A stretch of DNA of 64,000 nt from Arthrobacter sp. CDRTa11 (lineage in GTDB: Bacteria; Actinomycetota; Actinomycetes; Actinomycetales; Micrococcaceae): the NCBI RefSeq assembly GCF_026427775.1, contig NZ_CP044532.1, forward strand, positions 310,001 through 374,000. Direction: 5' to 3'. The translations under genes and the position numbers were made by a program. Within the stretch, counting starts at the first letter, position 1; the number at the start of each line of letters is the position of its first letter. Of this stretch, positions 37,138 to 46,182 are shown piece by piece. Under the pieces are notes generated by a model. It searched no databases. It saw only the letters and a list, made by a program, of their open reading frames with translations, and was not told the origin of the DNA.

Positions 37138-37791
37138 TCAGCCGGCAATTGCTCCTTCACGCAGCCACGCGAGTGCCGCCTGCACGCGGAGGTTGTCCTC
37201 CGGCGCCTCTTCCAGGCCCAGTTTGACGAATACAGAGCGGAGGTGCGCTTCCACCGTCCGGCGCGAGGTGACCAAAACCTGGGCGATTCCGGCGTTGCTG
37301 CGCCCCGCCGCGAGGTGCCGAAGGACCTCGAGCTCGCGCGGCGTCAGCGCAGTCAGCCGGTGCTCGTTGGATTGCAGGAACGCGTTGATGGCCTGCAGGT
37401 CAATGGCCGTGCCGCCGTCGGCAACGTGCTGGACTGTAGCCAGGAACTCTTCGGTGTGCAGGACCCGATCCTTGAGCAGGTATCCGAAGGAGGACAGATT
37501 CCGGCGGGTCATCATCACAGCTACCGCCGGATCCACCACATGGGACAGGATGATCACCGGCAGCGACGGGTAGCGCTCACGCAGCATCAGGGCGGCGCGG
37601 GCCCCTTCATCGGTGTGGCTCGGAGGCATCCGGACATCGGCGATCAGCAGATCCGGGCGGTGCTCGACGACGGCGTCAATCAAGCCGTGTGCGTCGCCCG
37701 CCTGGGCCACTATGGTGTGGCCGGCATCCGCGAGGAGCCGGGCGATACCTTCGCGGAGAAGAACCAGGTCCTCGGCTATGACGATTCGCAC
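37138..37791 (-). CDS. NarL/LuxR-type response regulator
   Basis: A 217-residue regulator. The receiver domain has the phosphorylatable Asp52 in LLIADVRMP, acidic residues EDLVLLREG at 7-15 and Lys in YLLKDRV (about residue 106). A LuxR-type HTH lies at LTPRELEVLRHLAAGRSNAGIAQVL with TVEAHLRSVFVKLGL (about residues 152-195). Its start overlaps the histidine-kinase end by 16 bases, so the pair is one unit. The target is unknown. Confidence 0.92.
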   Translation of the reverse strand: MRIVIAEDLVLLREGIARLLADAGHTIVAQAGDAHGLIDAVVEHRPDLLIADVRMPPSHTDEGARAALMLRERYPSLPVIILSHVVDPAVAVMMTRRNLSSFGYLLKDRVLHTEEFLATVQHVADGGTAIDLQAINAFLQSNEHRLTALTPRELEVLRHLAAGRSNAGIAQVLVTSRRTVEAHLRSVFVKLGLEEAPEDNLRVQAALAWLREGAIAG

Positions 37792-39815
37792 GGCACCGAC
37801 ACCTCCACAAGGGTGCCGCTGGGCGAGCGGTCGCTGACGAGCAGGTGCCCGCCCATTGAACGGACACGCTCGGCGAGGCCGCGGAGTCCGGTGCCCGCGC
37901 GCAGATCCGCGGAGCCAACACCGTCGTCGGCCACTGTGATGCTGAGGACGCGGTCCGCCACCAGCAGTTTGACGTCCACGTAGCTCGCGTGCGCATGTTT
38001 CACGGAATTGGTGACGGCTTCTGCCACCACGAAGTAGCTCATGGCCTCGAGTTGCGGGCTGACCCGGTGCGACGGGACGGCGAGATACACCGGGATGGGC
38101 AGCGGAGCGACGAAGTCACTGAGCGCGGCATGCAGCCCACCCGAAGCCAGTTTCGCCGGAAGATTCCCCAGTGCCAGCAGGCGCAGTTCCTCGAGGACTC
38201 CGCCCATCCCGGAAACAATCTCGTCCATGGCAAGGCGCGCGTGTGCGTCGTCCACGTTCCGCGATGCCGACTGCAGGTTCAGGGCGAGCCCCAGCAGACG
38301 GCCCTGCACGCCGTCGTGCATGTCCTGGACGATCCGGGCGCGCTCCTGGGCCCTCGCACCAACCGCCCGCGCAGATTCACGTTCGGCTGCGGCCTGCCGG
38401 TAGCGCACCGCCGCTTCCAGGACAGCCGGCTCCAGGATGCGGTCGAGTTGGGGGATCGCAGCCCCTATCGATTGGGACCGCGCGGACGTGAACATGATGC
38501 AGGCGTGCGGATCTGTGGAACTGCCCAGCAGAAGGGCGTTCTTTTCCTCCCCGGGGGCGGAGACCGCAAGCCCCCCGGAATCAACCCAACCCGCCTCATC
38601 AGGGAGTTTGAGGCGGGCGGTGATGCCGGCGTCGTTCATAGCTGCCCGGAGTGCTGCTTCGATCGCCTGACCTTCGGTGCCGGACGGCACCTTGCCCCGC
38701 CGGCGCAGCTCCGCCAAGAGGTTCTCGCGGGGATCGAGCACCCTGCTGCACCACGTGGCCAACTTCAACGAGAACGGAATCAGGACAACGGCGACGGCGA
38801 TTGTCACCATGGACGATTGCCACACGGACCCGGCTGTGGCGATCCCGGCGCTGGCCGCGGCAAGCGCTACGGTCAGGATGAGCGTCCCGCTGAGGACCAG
38901 CGTGATCAGCCGACGGGGGATCCCGCGCCCGGTTTCGGCCGCCACGGCACCGGCCACCAGGAACGCCGTCAGTGCGCAACTCACAGCGAACCCAACGATC
39001 AGCACGGTGAATCCTATAGAACCGCCCAGTCCGCCGAGGGAAACAGCCATCCCGCCTGCCGAGCACAGGACGATGATAAAGACCGGGACCAAGGAGGCGA
39101 TGCCCGCCAGCAGCAGCCGTTGGCGGCGCTCGCCCTCAGTGGCCCGGACCAGCAACCATACGGTGACAGGCGAAACGAGGAAGCTGCCCAGCCACAGGAA
39201 GGAGCTTGGCCCCTCCGAGAACCACTGCAGGAACGAGCCGAGGGCCCAGCCGGGCGGGAGCAGAGGTTCCAGCTGGGGCATGGTCCGGGCCAGGCCGCCC
39301 ACGGCGATGGACAACGATGCAAAGATCACGGAAGCCACCAGCAGGTATCGCACCAGCCAACGCGACCGTCCGGCGATGTCCTCAGCTACGACGATAGGCA
39401 GCAACTGGAGCAGCAGCAGGCAGGGGACATGCCATGACAACGCCATCACCACCAGCATGGTTCCGGACAGTGCGGTATTTCCGCCCTCCCACACCAGGAC
39501 GTTGCTCAGGAACATCCAGAACGGGTAGAGGCACAGTGCGGCTCCTACACTGAACGTCAGCCACGTTAGGCGCCGATTTCCCAAGCGCCGGATCACCATA
39601 GCCGAGGCAAAAACGACGGCGGCCGCACAGATCAGCGACACGTGCGCCGGAGGAGAAAAGGCGAAAAACGGCGGGTCGATGACGGCATTCCATTGAAAAA
39701 CGGCACTGACCACGCCCACCGCGAGCAGCGCTCCGGCGGCGCCGGACCACAGGAATTTCTCGGGATGGAGCGGCGTCGGGGGCATGCTCAATCCGCCGAT
39801 AGCCATACCACCCAT
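37776..39815 (-). CDS. Membrane sensor histidine kinase (HisKA_3 type)
   Basis: A 679-residue kinase. The first 350 residues hold about ten hydrophobic segments, an unusually large membrane sensor. A GAF-like linker (about 375-470) is followed by the dimerisation helix with phospho-acceptor His500 in RIVQDMHDGVQGRL. The ATPase domain has AEAVTNSVKHAHAS (N box), ADDGVGSAD and GTGLRGLAERVRSMGG (about residues 595-660). It phosphorylates the regulator encoded just downstream. The ligand is unknown; the polytopic sensor suggests a hydrophobic or membrane signal. Start could be ATG 39785. Confidence 0.9.
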   Translation of the reverse strand: MGGMAIGGLSMPPTPLHPEKFLWSGAAGALLAVGVVSAVFQWNAVIDPPFFAFSPPAHVSLICAAAVVFASAMVIRRLGNRRLTWLTFSVGAALCLYPFWMFLSNVLVWEGGNTALSGTMLVVMALSWHVPCLLLLQLLPIVVAEDIAGRSRWLVRYLLVASVIFASLSIAVGGLARTMPQLEPLLPPGWALGSFLQWFSEGPSSFLWLGSFLVSPVTVWLLVRATEGERRQRLLLAGIASLVPVFIIVLCSAGGMAVSLGGLGGSIGFTVLIVGFAVSCALTAFLVAGAVAAETGRGIPRRLITLVLSGTLILTVALAAASAGIATAGSVWQSSMVTIAVAVVLIPFSLKLATWCSRVLDPRENLLAELRRRGKVPSGTEGQAIEAALRAAMNDAGITARLKLPDEAGWVDSGGLAVSAPGEEKNALLLGSSTDPHACIMFTSARSQSIGAAIPQLDRILEPAVLEAAVRYRQAAAERESARAVGARAQERARIVQDMHDGVQGRLLGLALNLQSASRNVDDAHARLAMDEIVSGMGGVLEELRLLALGNLPAKLASGGLHAALSDFVAPLPIPVYLAVPSHRVSPQLEAMSYFVVAEAVTNSVKHAHASYVDVKLLVADRVLSITVADDGVGSADLRAGTGLRGLAERVRSMGGHLLVSDRSPSGTLVEVSVPCESS

Positions 39816-39941
39816 GCTGGCCCTGATCCGGCCCGGAGGGAATAGGTGCTTTCACCGATGATTCGACCGGCGGGTCGGCGTAGCTTCGGGATCATCAACC
39901 AGATCTGGCTTGGTGCCAGCGGATACAAGGAGATGATCCCG

Positions 39942-40457
39942 ATGGCGGATAGCAAGGCTGTCAGTGAACGGACAACGGAGGCGGAAACAGGGCCCAGGCG
40001 GATGGCGGACCGCTTCGGATTCTGGCTGGGCATGGCCAACCTGGTGGTGCTTGTGCCGTTTGCCATCCTGCCGGTGACGCTGCTGAGGACGGACCACATG
40101 GCGTTCCACCTGGTCTACATCCCATGCCTCATCATTGGCCTTTGGGTGATCTGGCAACTGAGGGGCTTGGCCCCGAACCGCGCTCTTCGCGTCCTGGCCT
40201 GGATACTGCTCGCGGCGGAAGCAATAGCGCTCCTTGGGCATGCGGGCGAGCTGTTCGCTGTCATGCAGCACGGCGGCTTCGAGGCTCCTTACGAGGTATT
40301 CGAGGAGCCGGAGCACGTAATGTCCGCGCGATTCGCCCTTCCAGCCATCATGCTGAGCATCCTGACCATGATCGTCATCGACCTGACCGCGGGCATCCAG
40401 GGCATGTTCCACCGGGCGCACCGCGTGGCGCCACATGGTCGGGAGCTCCGGACATAG
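39942..40457 (+). CDS. Hypothetical four-helix membrane protein
   Basis: A 171-residue protein from ATG 39942, chosen because AAGGAG lies nine bases upstream; the longer frame has no such site. Four hydrophobic segments (FWLGMANLVVLVPFAILPVTLL, HLVYIPCLIIGLWVIWQL, VLAWILLAAEAIALLGHAGELF and ALPAIMLSILTMIVIDLTA) follow a charged N-terminus. No family is recognised. It is divergent from the histidine kinase, which may regulate it. Confidence 0.62.
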   Translation: MADSKAVSERTTEAETGPRRMADRFGFWLGMANLVVLVPFAILPVTLLRTDHMAFHLVYIPCLIIGLWVIWQLRGLAPNRALRVLAWILLAAEAIALLGHAGELFAVMQHGGFEAPYEVFEEPEHVMSARFALPAIMLSILTMIVIDLTAGIQGMFHRAHRVAPHGRELRT

Positions 40458-40472
40458 AGCAGGTTAAAACAA

Positions 40473-40519
40473 CGACGGCGGGTGGCGCGGTTCCTCAGGA
40501 ACTGCACCACCCGCCGTCG
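40473..40519. terminator. 23-bp inverted repeat between convergent genes
   Basis: Arms 40473-40495 and 40497-40519 pair at 21 of 23 positions; the outer 13 bp are perfect. It lies between the membrane-protein stop (40457) and the ppa stop (40553) and can terminate both directions. Confidence 0.7.
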
Positions 40520-40552
40520 GACGCTAAAACGGTCGTACGTTTTGAACAGACG

Positions 40553-41041
40553 CTAGTGCGCTGCCGGCACGTAGCGCTTGATGGAGGCTTCCAGCTCGGC
40601 CTCGGCGGCGGCGCGGTCGCCCCAGCCCTCGGCCTTGACCCACTTGCCCGGCTCCAGGTCCTTGTAACGGGTGAAGAAGTGCTCGATTTCCTTGATCAGG
40701 AACTCGTTGACGTCGCTGACTTCCTGGATGTGGTCGAAACGGGCGTCAACCGGGACGCACAGGACCTTGGCGTCTCCGCCGCCGTCGTCGGTCATGTTGA
40801 AGACGCCGATGGGGCGGGATTCGACGATCACGCCGGGGATCAGATCGAAGTCCTGCAGGAGCACCAGTGCATCCAGCGGGTCGCCGTCTTCGCCCAGGGT
40901 GTTCTCAAAGAAACCGTAGTGCGTGGGGTACTGCATGGAGGTGAAGAGGACGCGGTCCAGGCGGACGCGTCCGGTCTCGTGGTCGACTTCGTACTTGACG
41001 CGGGATCCCTTGGGGATCTCGATGGTGACGTCGTGCTTCAT
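40553..41041 (-). CDS. ppa: Inorganic pyrophosphatase
   Basis: A 162-residue family I pyrophosphatase from ATG 41041, which has GAGGAG upstream. It hydrolyses pyrophosphate to two phosphates with Mg. The family motif DGDPLDALV (about residues 52-60) supplies metal-binding aspartates, and [28 protein letters not shown] and [14 protein letters not shown] are conserved. The gene is divergent from dacB, separated by 154 bp. Confidence 0.96.
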   Translation of the reverse strand: MKHDVTIEIPKGSRVKYEVDHETGRVRLDRVLFTSMQYPTHYGFFENTLGEDGDPLDALVLLQDFDLIPGVIVESRPIGVFNMTDDGGGDAKVLCVPVDARFDHIQEVSDVNEFLIKEIEHFFTRYKDLEPGKWVKAEGWGDRAAAEAELEASIKRYVPAAH

Positions 41042-41195
41042 GGAATGCTCCTCGGCAATTGCAGGGGGTTCGCGGCACAGGTGACGAGCAGCCAAAAGGA
41101 GTGTCGGTGCCGCCGACTACTATTGAGGATATAGCGAGAGGCCCGGGTTTCAGGAACTGGCGGGGAAATTTCAGGACTTGAGGACCAGCACCAGC

Positions 41196-42716
41196 ATGAA
41201 AAAAACATTGCGTCCCGCAGGGCTCAGGGCGGCCTTCCCGGGCGGCGTCCCGGCCACAGCCAGGCGCATCGCCACGGGTGTGGCCGCACGTCTACGCCGC
41301 ACTTGGCCGGTGGGTCTGCTCCTGGCGCTGATGGTGGCGCTGGCCGTGCCCGCTGCGCTGGTGGTTGCCCCGGGCTTTATCGGACCTGAGGCTCCCGCTG
41401 CGCGCCCCGCTGCTCCCGCCTGGCAGCAGGCTCCTGCAACGCTTTCGGCCCGGCAGGGCCTGTCGCCGCTGAACGAATCCGCACCCGTGCCAGTGCCGTC
41501 GGCCGTCGCCGCGCAGCTGGAGCCACTGTTGAAGGCCGACGGCGGCGGCACCTTCACCGGCCTGGTCCAGGATGCGCTGACCGGGCAGATCCTTTTCGAC
41601 CGCGGCGGTTCGGACAACCGGATCCCCGCCTCCAACATGAAGCTGCTCACCGCCGTCGCTGCCCTGCGGGCTTTGGGGCCTGAGCACCGGTTCAGCACCA
41701 CCGTCGTGGCAGGTCCGTCGGCAAACCAGGTGGTGCTCAGGGGCGGCGGCGATGTCCTCCTGGGCGCCGGCCAGTCGGACCCGGACCAGGTGATGGGCCA
41801 TGCAGGGCTCGCCTCACTGGCGGCATCAACAGTGGCGGCGCTTCAGGAGAAAGGAACCACGGGGGAGGTGACGGTCCTGGTGGACGATTCCCTCTTCAAC
41901 GGTCCGGCGCTGAACCCCGCATGGGAAAAAGGCGATGTTGAGGCCGGCGAGCTGGCTCCGCTTTACCCGCTGGCCATGAATTCGGCCCGCTTCAGCGCCG
42001 GCGTCACCACTGGTCCACGCCCCCAGGATTCCGCGCTCACCACAGCGGAGGCGTTCGCGGCGCAGCTTGAAGCGGCAGGTGCCACTGCGGGGATAACGGT
42101 GGCTGACGGCGTCCAACGTGTCACATCCCCGGCGGCCCCCCAGGCTTCAATCCTGGCGGAAGAGCAGTCCGCCACGGTGAGCCAGCAGGTGGACCTGATG
42201 CTGCAGACCTCGGACAACTATCTCGCGGAAGTATTGGGCAGGATGTCCGCAGTGGCAGCCGGGCAGCCCGGCAGCAACGACGCCGCCACCGCCGCGGTCC
42301 GTGCCCAGCTCGGGGAATTGGGTATCCCTACGGACAGCATGCAGCTGGCCGACGTATGCGGGCTGGCGCTGGGCAACCAGGTCTCCGCCCGCCAGTTCGC
42401 CGAGGTGGTGCGCGCCATCACCTCCGGCACGGACACCAGGCTGCGCGCGGCACTGGCCGGCTTCCCGGTGGCCGGACTAACAGGAACGCTTGATGCCCGC
42501 TATGGAGATGATTCCACTGCGCGAGGAGCCGGGCTGGTGCGGGCCAAAACGGGAACGCTGAACTCGGTGATCGCACTCAGCGGTTATGTGGTGGACGCCG
42601 ACGGCCGGTTGCTGGTCTTCTCCTTTATTGGCAACGGGCTGGCTCCAGGTGCCGCCGGCAACAAGGAAGCGCTGGACCGTGCCGCCACAGCGCTCGCGGC
42701 CTGCGGCTGCCGTTAG
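41196..42716 (+). CDS. dacB: D-Ala-D-Ala carboxypeptidase / endopeptidase (PBP4 type)
   Basis: A 506-residue penicillin-binding protein, family S13, from ATG 41196 (a TTG at 41178 is in frame). A signal anchor lies at about residues 35-58. The active-site motifs are SNMK (Ser146, Lys149), SDN (Ser339-Asn341) and KTG (Lys451). The DGSGLS segment usual in PBP4 reads DVCGLALGN here. It trims or cleaves peptidoglycan peptides outside the membrane. It heads a block that continues with tilS, hpt and ftsH. Confidence 0.93.
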   Translation: MKKTLRPAGLRAAFPGGVPATARRIATGVAARLRRTWPVGLLLALMVALAVPAALVVAPGFIGPEAPAARPAAPAWQQAPATLSARQGLSPLNESAPVPVPSAVAAQLEPLLKADGGGTFTGLVQDALTGQILFDRGGSDNRIPASNMKLLTAVAALRALGPEHRFSTTVVAGPSANQVVLRGGGDVLLGAGQSDPDQVMGHAGLASLAASTVAALQEKGTTGEVTVLVDDSLFNGPALNPAWEKGDVEAGELAPLYPLAMNSARFSAGVTTGPRPQDSALTTAEAFAAQLEAAGATAGITVADGVQRVTSPAAPQASILAEEQSATVSQQVDLMLQTSDNYLAEVLGRMSAVAAGQPGSNDAATAAVRAQLGELGIPTDSMQLADVCGLALGNQVSARQFAEVVRAITSGTDTRLRAALAGFPVAGLTGTLDARYGDDSTARGAGLVRAKTGTLNSVIALSGYVVDADGRLLVFSFIGNGLAPGAAGNKEALDRAATALAACGCR

Positions 42717-42827
42717 TACCCGGTTTTTTCGAAGCAGCAGCGGCGCGGGCTGCGGCGCTGACAGGCGCTCCGGGGCGCGGCCGGCCGAAGGGATAGGATG
42801 TGCACAGCCGAGAGGAAATGGGGAGCA

Positions 42828-43214
42828 GTGGAACCGATCGTGGTTGAAGGCGGCAAGGGCACCGTTGCCCTCGGAGCCGATGACGTTATCCACCTGGTCT
42901 GGAAGCAAAGCGCCAAAATCGAAGCCGCCGACGCCGCGGCCGCCATGGCGGCAGTCAACCAGGCCGGTAACGGGTCTGAGTACCCCATGCTGGTGGACAT
43001 GGCCACCACCGAGTCCGTGAGCCGCCAGGCGCGTGGCGTTTTTTCCATCCCGTGTGCGGCCAACCGCATTGCCCTCCTGGGGTCAAGTCCTGTTGACCGG
43101 GTTCTGGCCAACTTCTTTCTCAGCATGCACGTTCCGCCGTGTCCCACCCGCTTTTTCACGTCCAGGCCCGAAGCCATGGCCTGGCTGCTCGAGGGATCTC
43201 CGCCACGTACCTGA
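42828..43214 (+). CDS. Conserved small protein, possible STAS/SpoIIAA-like fold
   Basis: A 128-residue protein from GTG 42828, with GAGAGGA and GGGGAG upstream. The pattern of alternating short strands and helices (MLVDMATTESVSRQARGVFSI, then RIALLGSSPVDRVLANFFLSMH, then FFTSRPEAMAWL) resembles the STAS-like proteins annotated in actinobacteria, where a conserved LGSSPVDRV segment recurs. No catalytic residue is evident. Function unknown. Confidence 0.6.
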   Translation: MEPIVVEGGKGTVALGADDVIHLVWKQSAKIEAADAAAAMAAVNQAGNGSEYPMLVDMATTESVSRQARGVFSIPCAANRIALLGSSPVDRVLANFFLSMHVPPCPTRFFTSRPEAMAWLLEGSPPRT

Positions 43215-43298
43215 CCCAGGCATGTGACCCGGGAATCCCTTCTGCCCCCGCTCGCCCGTCAGCGAACTTAAGGCCGATCCGGCCCCGGCTGTGATCTG

Positions 43299-44438
43299 AT
43301 GGGAAGTATGGAGTCCACTGCACGTGATTCGTCACCGGCGTCATCCACCCCGGCCCAGGCCCTGATCAACTGGGACCTCGCCGCGTCCACGGCTGCCCGG
43401 CTTGCTTCCGCCGGCCCGGTGCTTAACTCTGCGGAAATCGGTGATGCCGTGGACAGCCTCCGGCACCTCGCTGACGCCTCCGTTCCGCACGTCCACGAGA
43501 TCACGGGCCTGGAAGCTGCCAGGGACCTCCGCGATTCATCGGTCCTGGTAGTGGACCGCGCCAATTGGGCCAAGGCCAACACCCAGAGCTTCGCCGTGAT
43601 GCTCAAACCGGCCATGGAAAAGATGCTGGAAACCCGCCGCGGCTCCATCAGCCCGGCGGCAGCCAGTGTAAGCGGTGCCATCACCGGCAGCCAGCTGGGC
43701 GCAGTCCTTGCCTTCCTCTCCAGCAAGGTCCTGGGCCAGTACGATCCCTTCGCGGCGCTGGCGGAGGGGTCCAACGCTCCGGCCGGCGGCCGGCTGCTGC
43801 TGGTGGCCCCCAACATCGTCTCCGTGGAGCGTGAGCTCAACGTCACGCCGGAGGACTTCCGGCTTTGGGTCTGCCTTCATGAACAGACACACCGGGTGCA
43901 GTTTGCGGCCGCTCCCTGGCTCCGGCACCACATGCTGCAGGAAATCGACAACCTCAGCGGCCACCTTCTCGGAAACGTGGACTCCCTGATGGAGCGCGCC
44001 TCCGCCGCCGCACGTTCACTGAAGGACCGGACGGCTGCCGGCAACACCCCGGGCCGCGGTGCCATCCTGGACCTGCTGCAGAACCCGGAGGAAAAGGCAT
44101 CGCTGTCGCACCTGACGGCCGTGATGAGCCTGCTGGAAGGCCACGCCAACGTGGTGATGGACGCCGTTGATGCCAGCATTGTGCCGTCCGTGAAGACCAT
44201 CCGGCAGCGCTTCAATGACCGTGGCAAGGACCGCGGTGTGATCGAGAAGTTCATCCGCAACCTGCTGGGCCTGGACGCCAAGATGCGTCAATATTCCGAC
44301 GGCGCCAAGTTTGTCCGCGCGGTGGTGGACGTAGCAGGGATGGAAGGCTTCAACAGGGTCTGGGAATCCGCTGACCATCTCCCCACCGAGCCCGAAATCC
44401 ATGACGCCAAGCTGTGGCTTGACCGGATGGGCCTCTAA
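43299..44438 (+). CDS. Zinc-dependent metalloprotease-like protein (DUF2342)
   Basis: A 379-residue protein with the actinobacterial motif HEQTHRVQFAAAPWLRHH at about residues 197-214, where HEQTH forms an HExxH zinc site. The family (DUF2342, at times named F420-biosynthesis-associated) is found beside tilS and hpt in actinobacteria. Other conserved parts are VDRANWAKANTQSF, MLETRRG, VAPNIVSVERELN and LEGHANVVMDAVD. Start ATG 43299 or 43308. A protease activity is inferred from the motif. Confidence 0.85.
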   Translation: MGSMESTARDSSPASSTPAQALINWDLAASTAARLASAGPVLNSAEIGDAVDSLRHLADASVPHVHEITGLEAARDLRDSSVLVVDRANWAKANTQSFAVMLKPAMEKMLETRRGSISPAAASVSGAITGSQLGAVLAFLSSKVLGQYDPFAALAEGSNAPAGGRLLLVAPNIVSVERELNVTPEDFRLWVCLHEQTHRVQFAAAPWLRHHMLQEIDNLSGHLLGNVDSLMERASAAARSLKDRTAAGNTPGRGAILDLLQNPEEKASLSHLTAVMSLLEGHANVVMDAVDASIVPSVKTIRQRFNDRGKDRGVIEKFIRNLLGLDAKMRQYSDGAKFVRAVVDVAGMEGFNRVWESADHLPTEPEIHDAKLWLDRMGL

Positions 44439-45581
44439 TTGCCCCAGCTTCCTGTTGGCCCAACCAGCGGACGACGCCGGCCTGGCCGGCTCGCTCCCGT
44501 CGTCGGCAAGGCACGCACCATGGTCCGGAGCGCCCTGGAGCAGGCCGGCTACCCGGGCCACGTTCTGGTGGCCTGCAGCGGCGGCCCGGATTCACTGGCG
44601 CTGGCTTCGGTGGCTGCCTACTTCGCCCGGCGCGGCCACGTTGACGGGCACCCCCTGACGGTCGGGGCGGTGGTGGTGGACCACCAGCTGCAGCACGGCT
44701 CGGCCCAGGTGGCTGCAGAGGCCGCGGACGTTTTGAAGGAACTGGGCCTGTCCCCGGTGGAAGTTCGGACGGTCAGCGTGGCCAGCGCCGGAATGGGGCC
44801 CGAGGCCGCTGCCAGGGCTGCCCGCCATTCCGCGTTGGAGGATGCCGCAGCTGAGCAAGGCGCTGCGGCCATCCTGCTCGGGCATACGCTGGATGACCAG
44901 GCCGAGCAGGTCCTGCTGGGCCTGGCCCGCGGCTCCGGGACCAGGTCATTGGCGGGTATGAGACCTGCCCGCGGAATCCTGCTTCGGCCTTTCCTGGGGC
45001 TCCGGCGTGCGGATACCCTCCAGATCTGTGAGGTTGAGGAACTGCAGCCTTGGCATGATCCCGGCAATGCGGATCCGGCTTTTGCCCGCTCGCGGACCCG
45101 GGTGGAGGTCCTGCCCCTCCTGGAGGAAAAGCTGGGGCCGGGGGTGGCCGAGTCGCTGGCGCGGACAGCCTCCATCCTGCAGCTGGACGCCGATTATCTT
45201 GAGGACGTGGCGGAACGCACTTTTTCGACACTCGTGGAGCGTTCGGGTACTGAACTGAGCCTTCCGGAGGAGGCGCTGGCGGACCTTGCGCCGGCCATCA
45301 GGTTCCGGGTGATCGCCAAGGCCGCCGCCGACGTCGGGGGCCAACAACCCAGCTACCAGCGCCTTCTGGCGGCTGAGGGACTGCTGCGGCGCCAAGGCTC
45401 CGCAGGTCCGGTGGAGCTCCCCGGAGGGGTGAGCGTCTTCCGGCTGTCGCTGGCCGAGTTGGATGCAGCGGGCCGCAGCGCTGCCCCCGGCAGGCAGCCC
45501 GACGGCGGCGCTCCCGTTCCCCGGGAAGGGGCCCGCTGTGGGAAGCTAGTATTCCGGTCTCACAAACCGCCCCAAAAATAG
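44439..45581 (+). CDS. tilS: tRNA(Ile)-lysidine synthase
   Basis: A 380-residue N-type ATP pyrophosphatase. It makes lysidine at C34 of tRNA(Ile)CAU, essential for reading AUA. The PP-loop SGGPDS is at residues 47-52, followed by VVVDHQLQHGSAQVAAEAADVL, GHTLDDQAEQVLLGLARGSG and a C-terminal recognition region. The start is TTG 44439 immediately after the previous stop; ATG 44520 would drop 27 residues and is possible. Confidence 0.92.
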   Translation: MPQLPVGPTSGRRRPGRLAPVVGKARTMVRSALEQAGYPGHVLVACSGGPDSLALASVAAYFARRGHVDGHPLTVGAVVVDHQLQHGSAQVAAEAADVLKELGLSPVEVRTVSVASAGMGPEAAARAARHSALEDAAAEQGAAAILLGHTLDDQAEQVLLGLARGSGTRSLAGMRPARGILLRPFLGLRRADTLQICEVEELQPWHDPGNADPAFARSRTRVEVLPLLEEKLGPGVAESLARTASILQLDADYLEDVAERTFSTLVERSGTELSLPEEALADLAPAIRFRVIAKAAADVGGQQPSYQRLLAAEGLLRRQGSAGPVELPGGVSVFRLSLAELDAAGRSAAPGRQPDGGAPVPREGARCGKLVFRSHKPPQK

Positions 45582-45611
45582 TCGCACCCCGCATCTACAC
45601 AGGAGCCATTG

Positions 45612-46163
45612 GTGGATTCAAACGACGTCCAGGCAGACCTCAAGCACGTTCTCTACACCAAGGAACAGATCCAGCAGCGGATCACCGAGCTCGCTGCACA
45701 GATTGACAAAGACTACGAGGGCCGCGAAATCCTCATCGTGGGGGTCCTCAAGGGGGCGGTGATGGTGATGGCGGACCTCGCACGCGCGCTCCACAGCCAC
45801 ATCTCCATGGACTGGATGGCTGTTTCCTCCTACGGCTCCGGCACCCAGTCCTCAGGGGTTGTCCGCATCCTCAAGGACCTGGACACAGACCTCATGGGCA
45901 AGGACGTCCTGATCGTTGAAGACATCATCGACTCCGGCCTCACGCTGTCCTGGCTGAAGACCAACCTGGAGTCCCGTGGCACCGCGTCAGTGGAAATCTG
46001 CACGGCCTTCCGCAAGCCCACCGCCGCCAAGGTGGAGATTGACGTTAAGTACGTTGGCTTCGACATCCCCAACGAATTTGTGGTGGGCTACGGCCTGGAC
46101 TACGCCGAGAAGTACCGCAACCTGGACTTCGTGGGCACCCTCGCACCGCACGTTTACGAGTAA
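45612..46163 (+). CDS. hpt: Hypoxanthine phosphoribosyltransferase
   Basis: A 183-residue PRTase from GTG 45612 behind AGGAG (45601-45605); TTG 45609 is an alternative. It converts hypoxanthine or guanine with PRPP to IMP or GMP. The PRPP loop is DVLIVEDIIDSGLTL (about residues 97-111), preceded by the SSYGSGTQSSGVV flexible loop (about residues 72-85). The tilS-hpt-ftsH order is conserved in actinobacteria; here the fructan locus is inserted between hpt and ftsH. Confidence 0.96.
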   Translation: MDSNDVQADLKHVLYTKEQIQQRITELAAQIDKDYEGREILIVGVLKGAVMVMADLARALHSHISMDWMAVSSYGSGTQSSGVVRILKDLDTDLMGKDVLIVEDIIDSGLTLSWLKTNLESRGTASVEICTAFRKPTAAKVEIDVKYVGFDIPNEFVVGYGLDYAEKYRNLDFVGTLAPHVYE

Positions 46164-46182
46164 GCCCCACACACGGCCCGGG

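Noticed and set aside
41178..41195. TTG start giving six extra residues for dacB
   Set aside because: ATG 41196 is preceded by GAGGA at a workable distance and directly precedes the Lys-rich signal region; the TTG overlaps that site.
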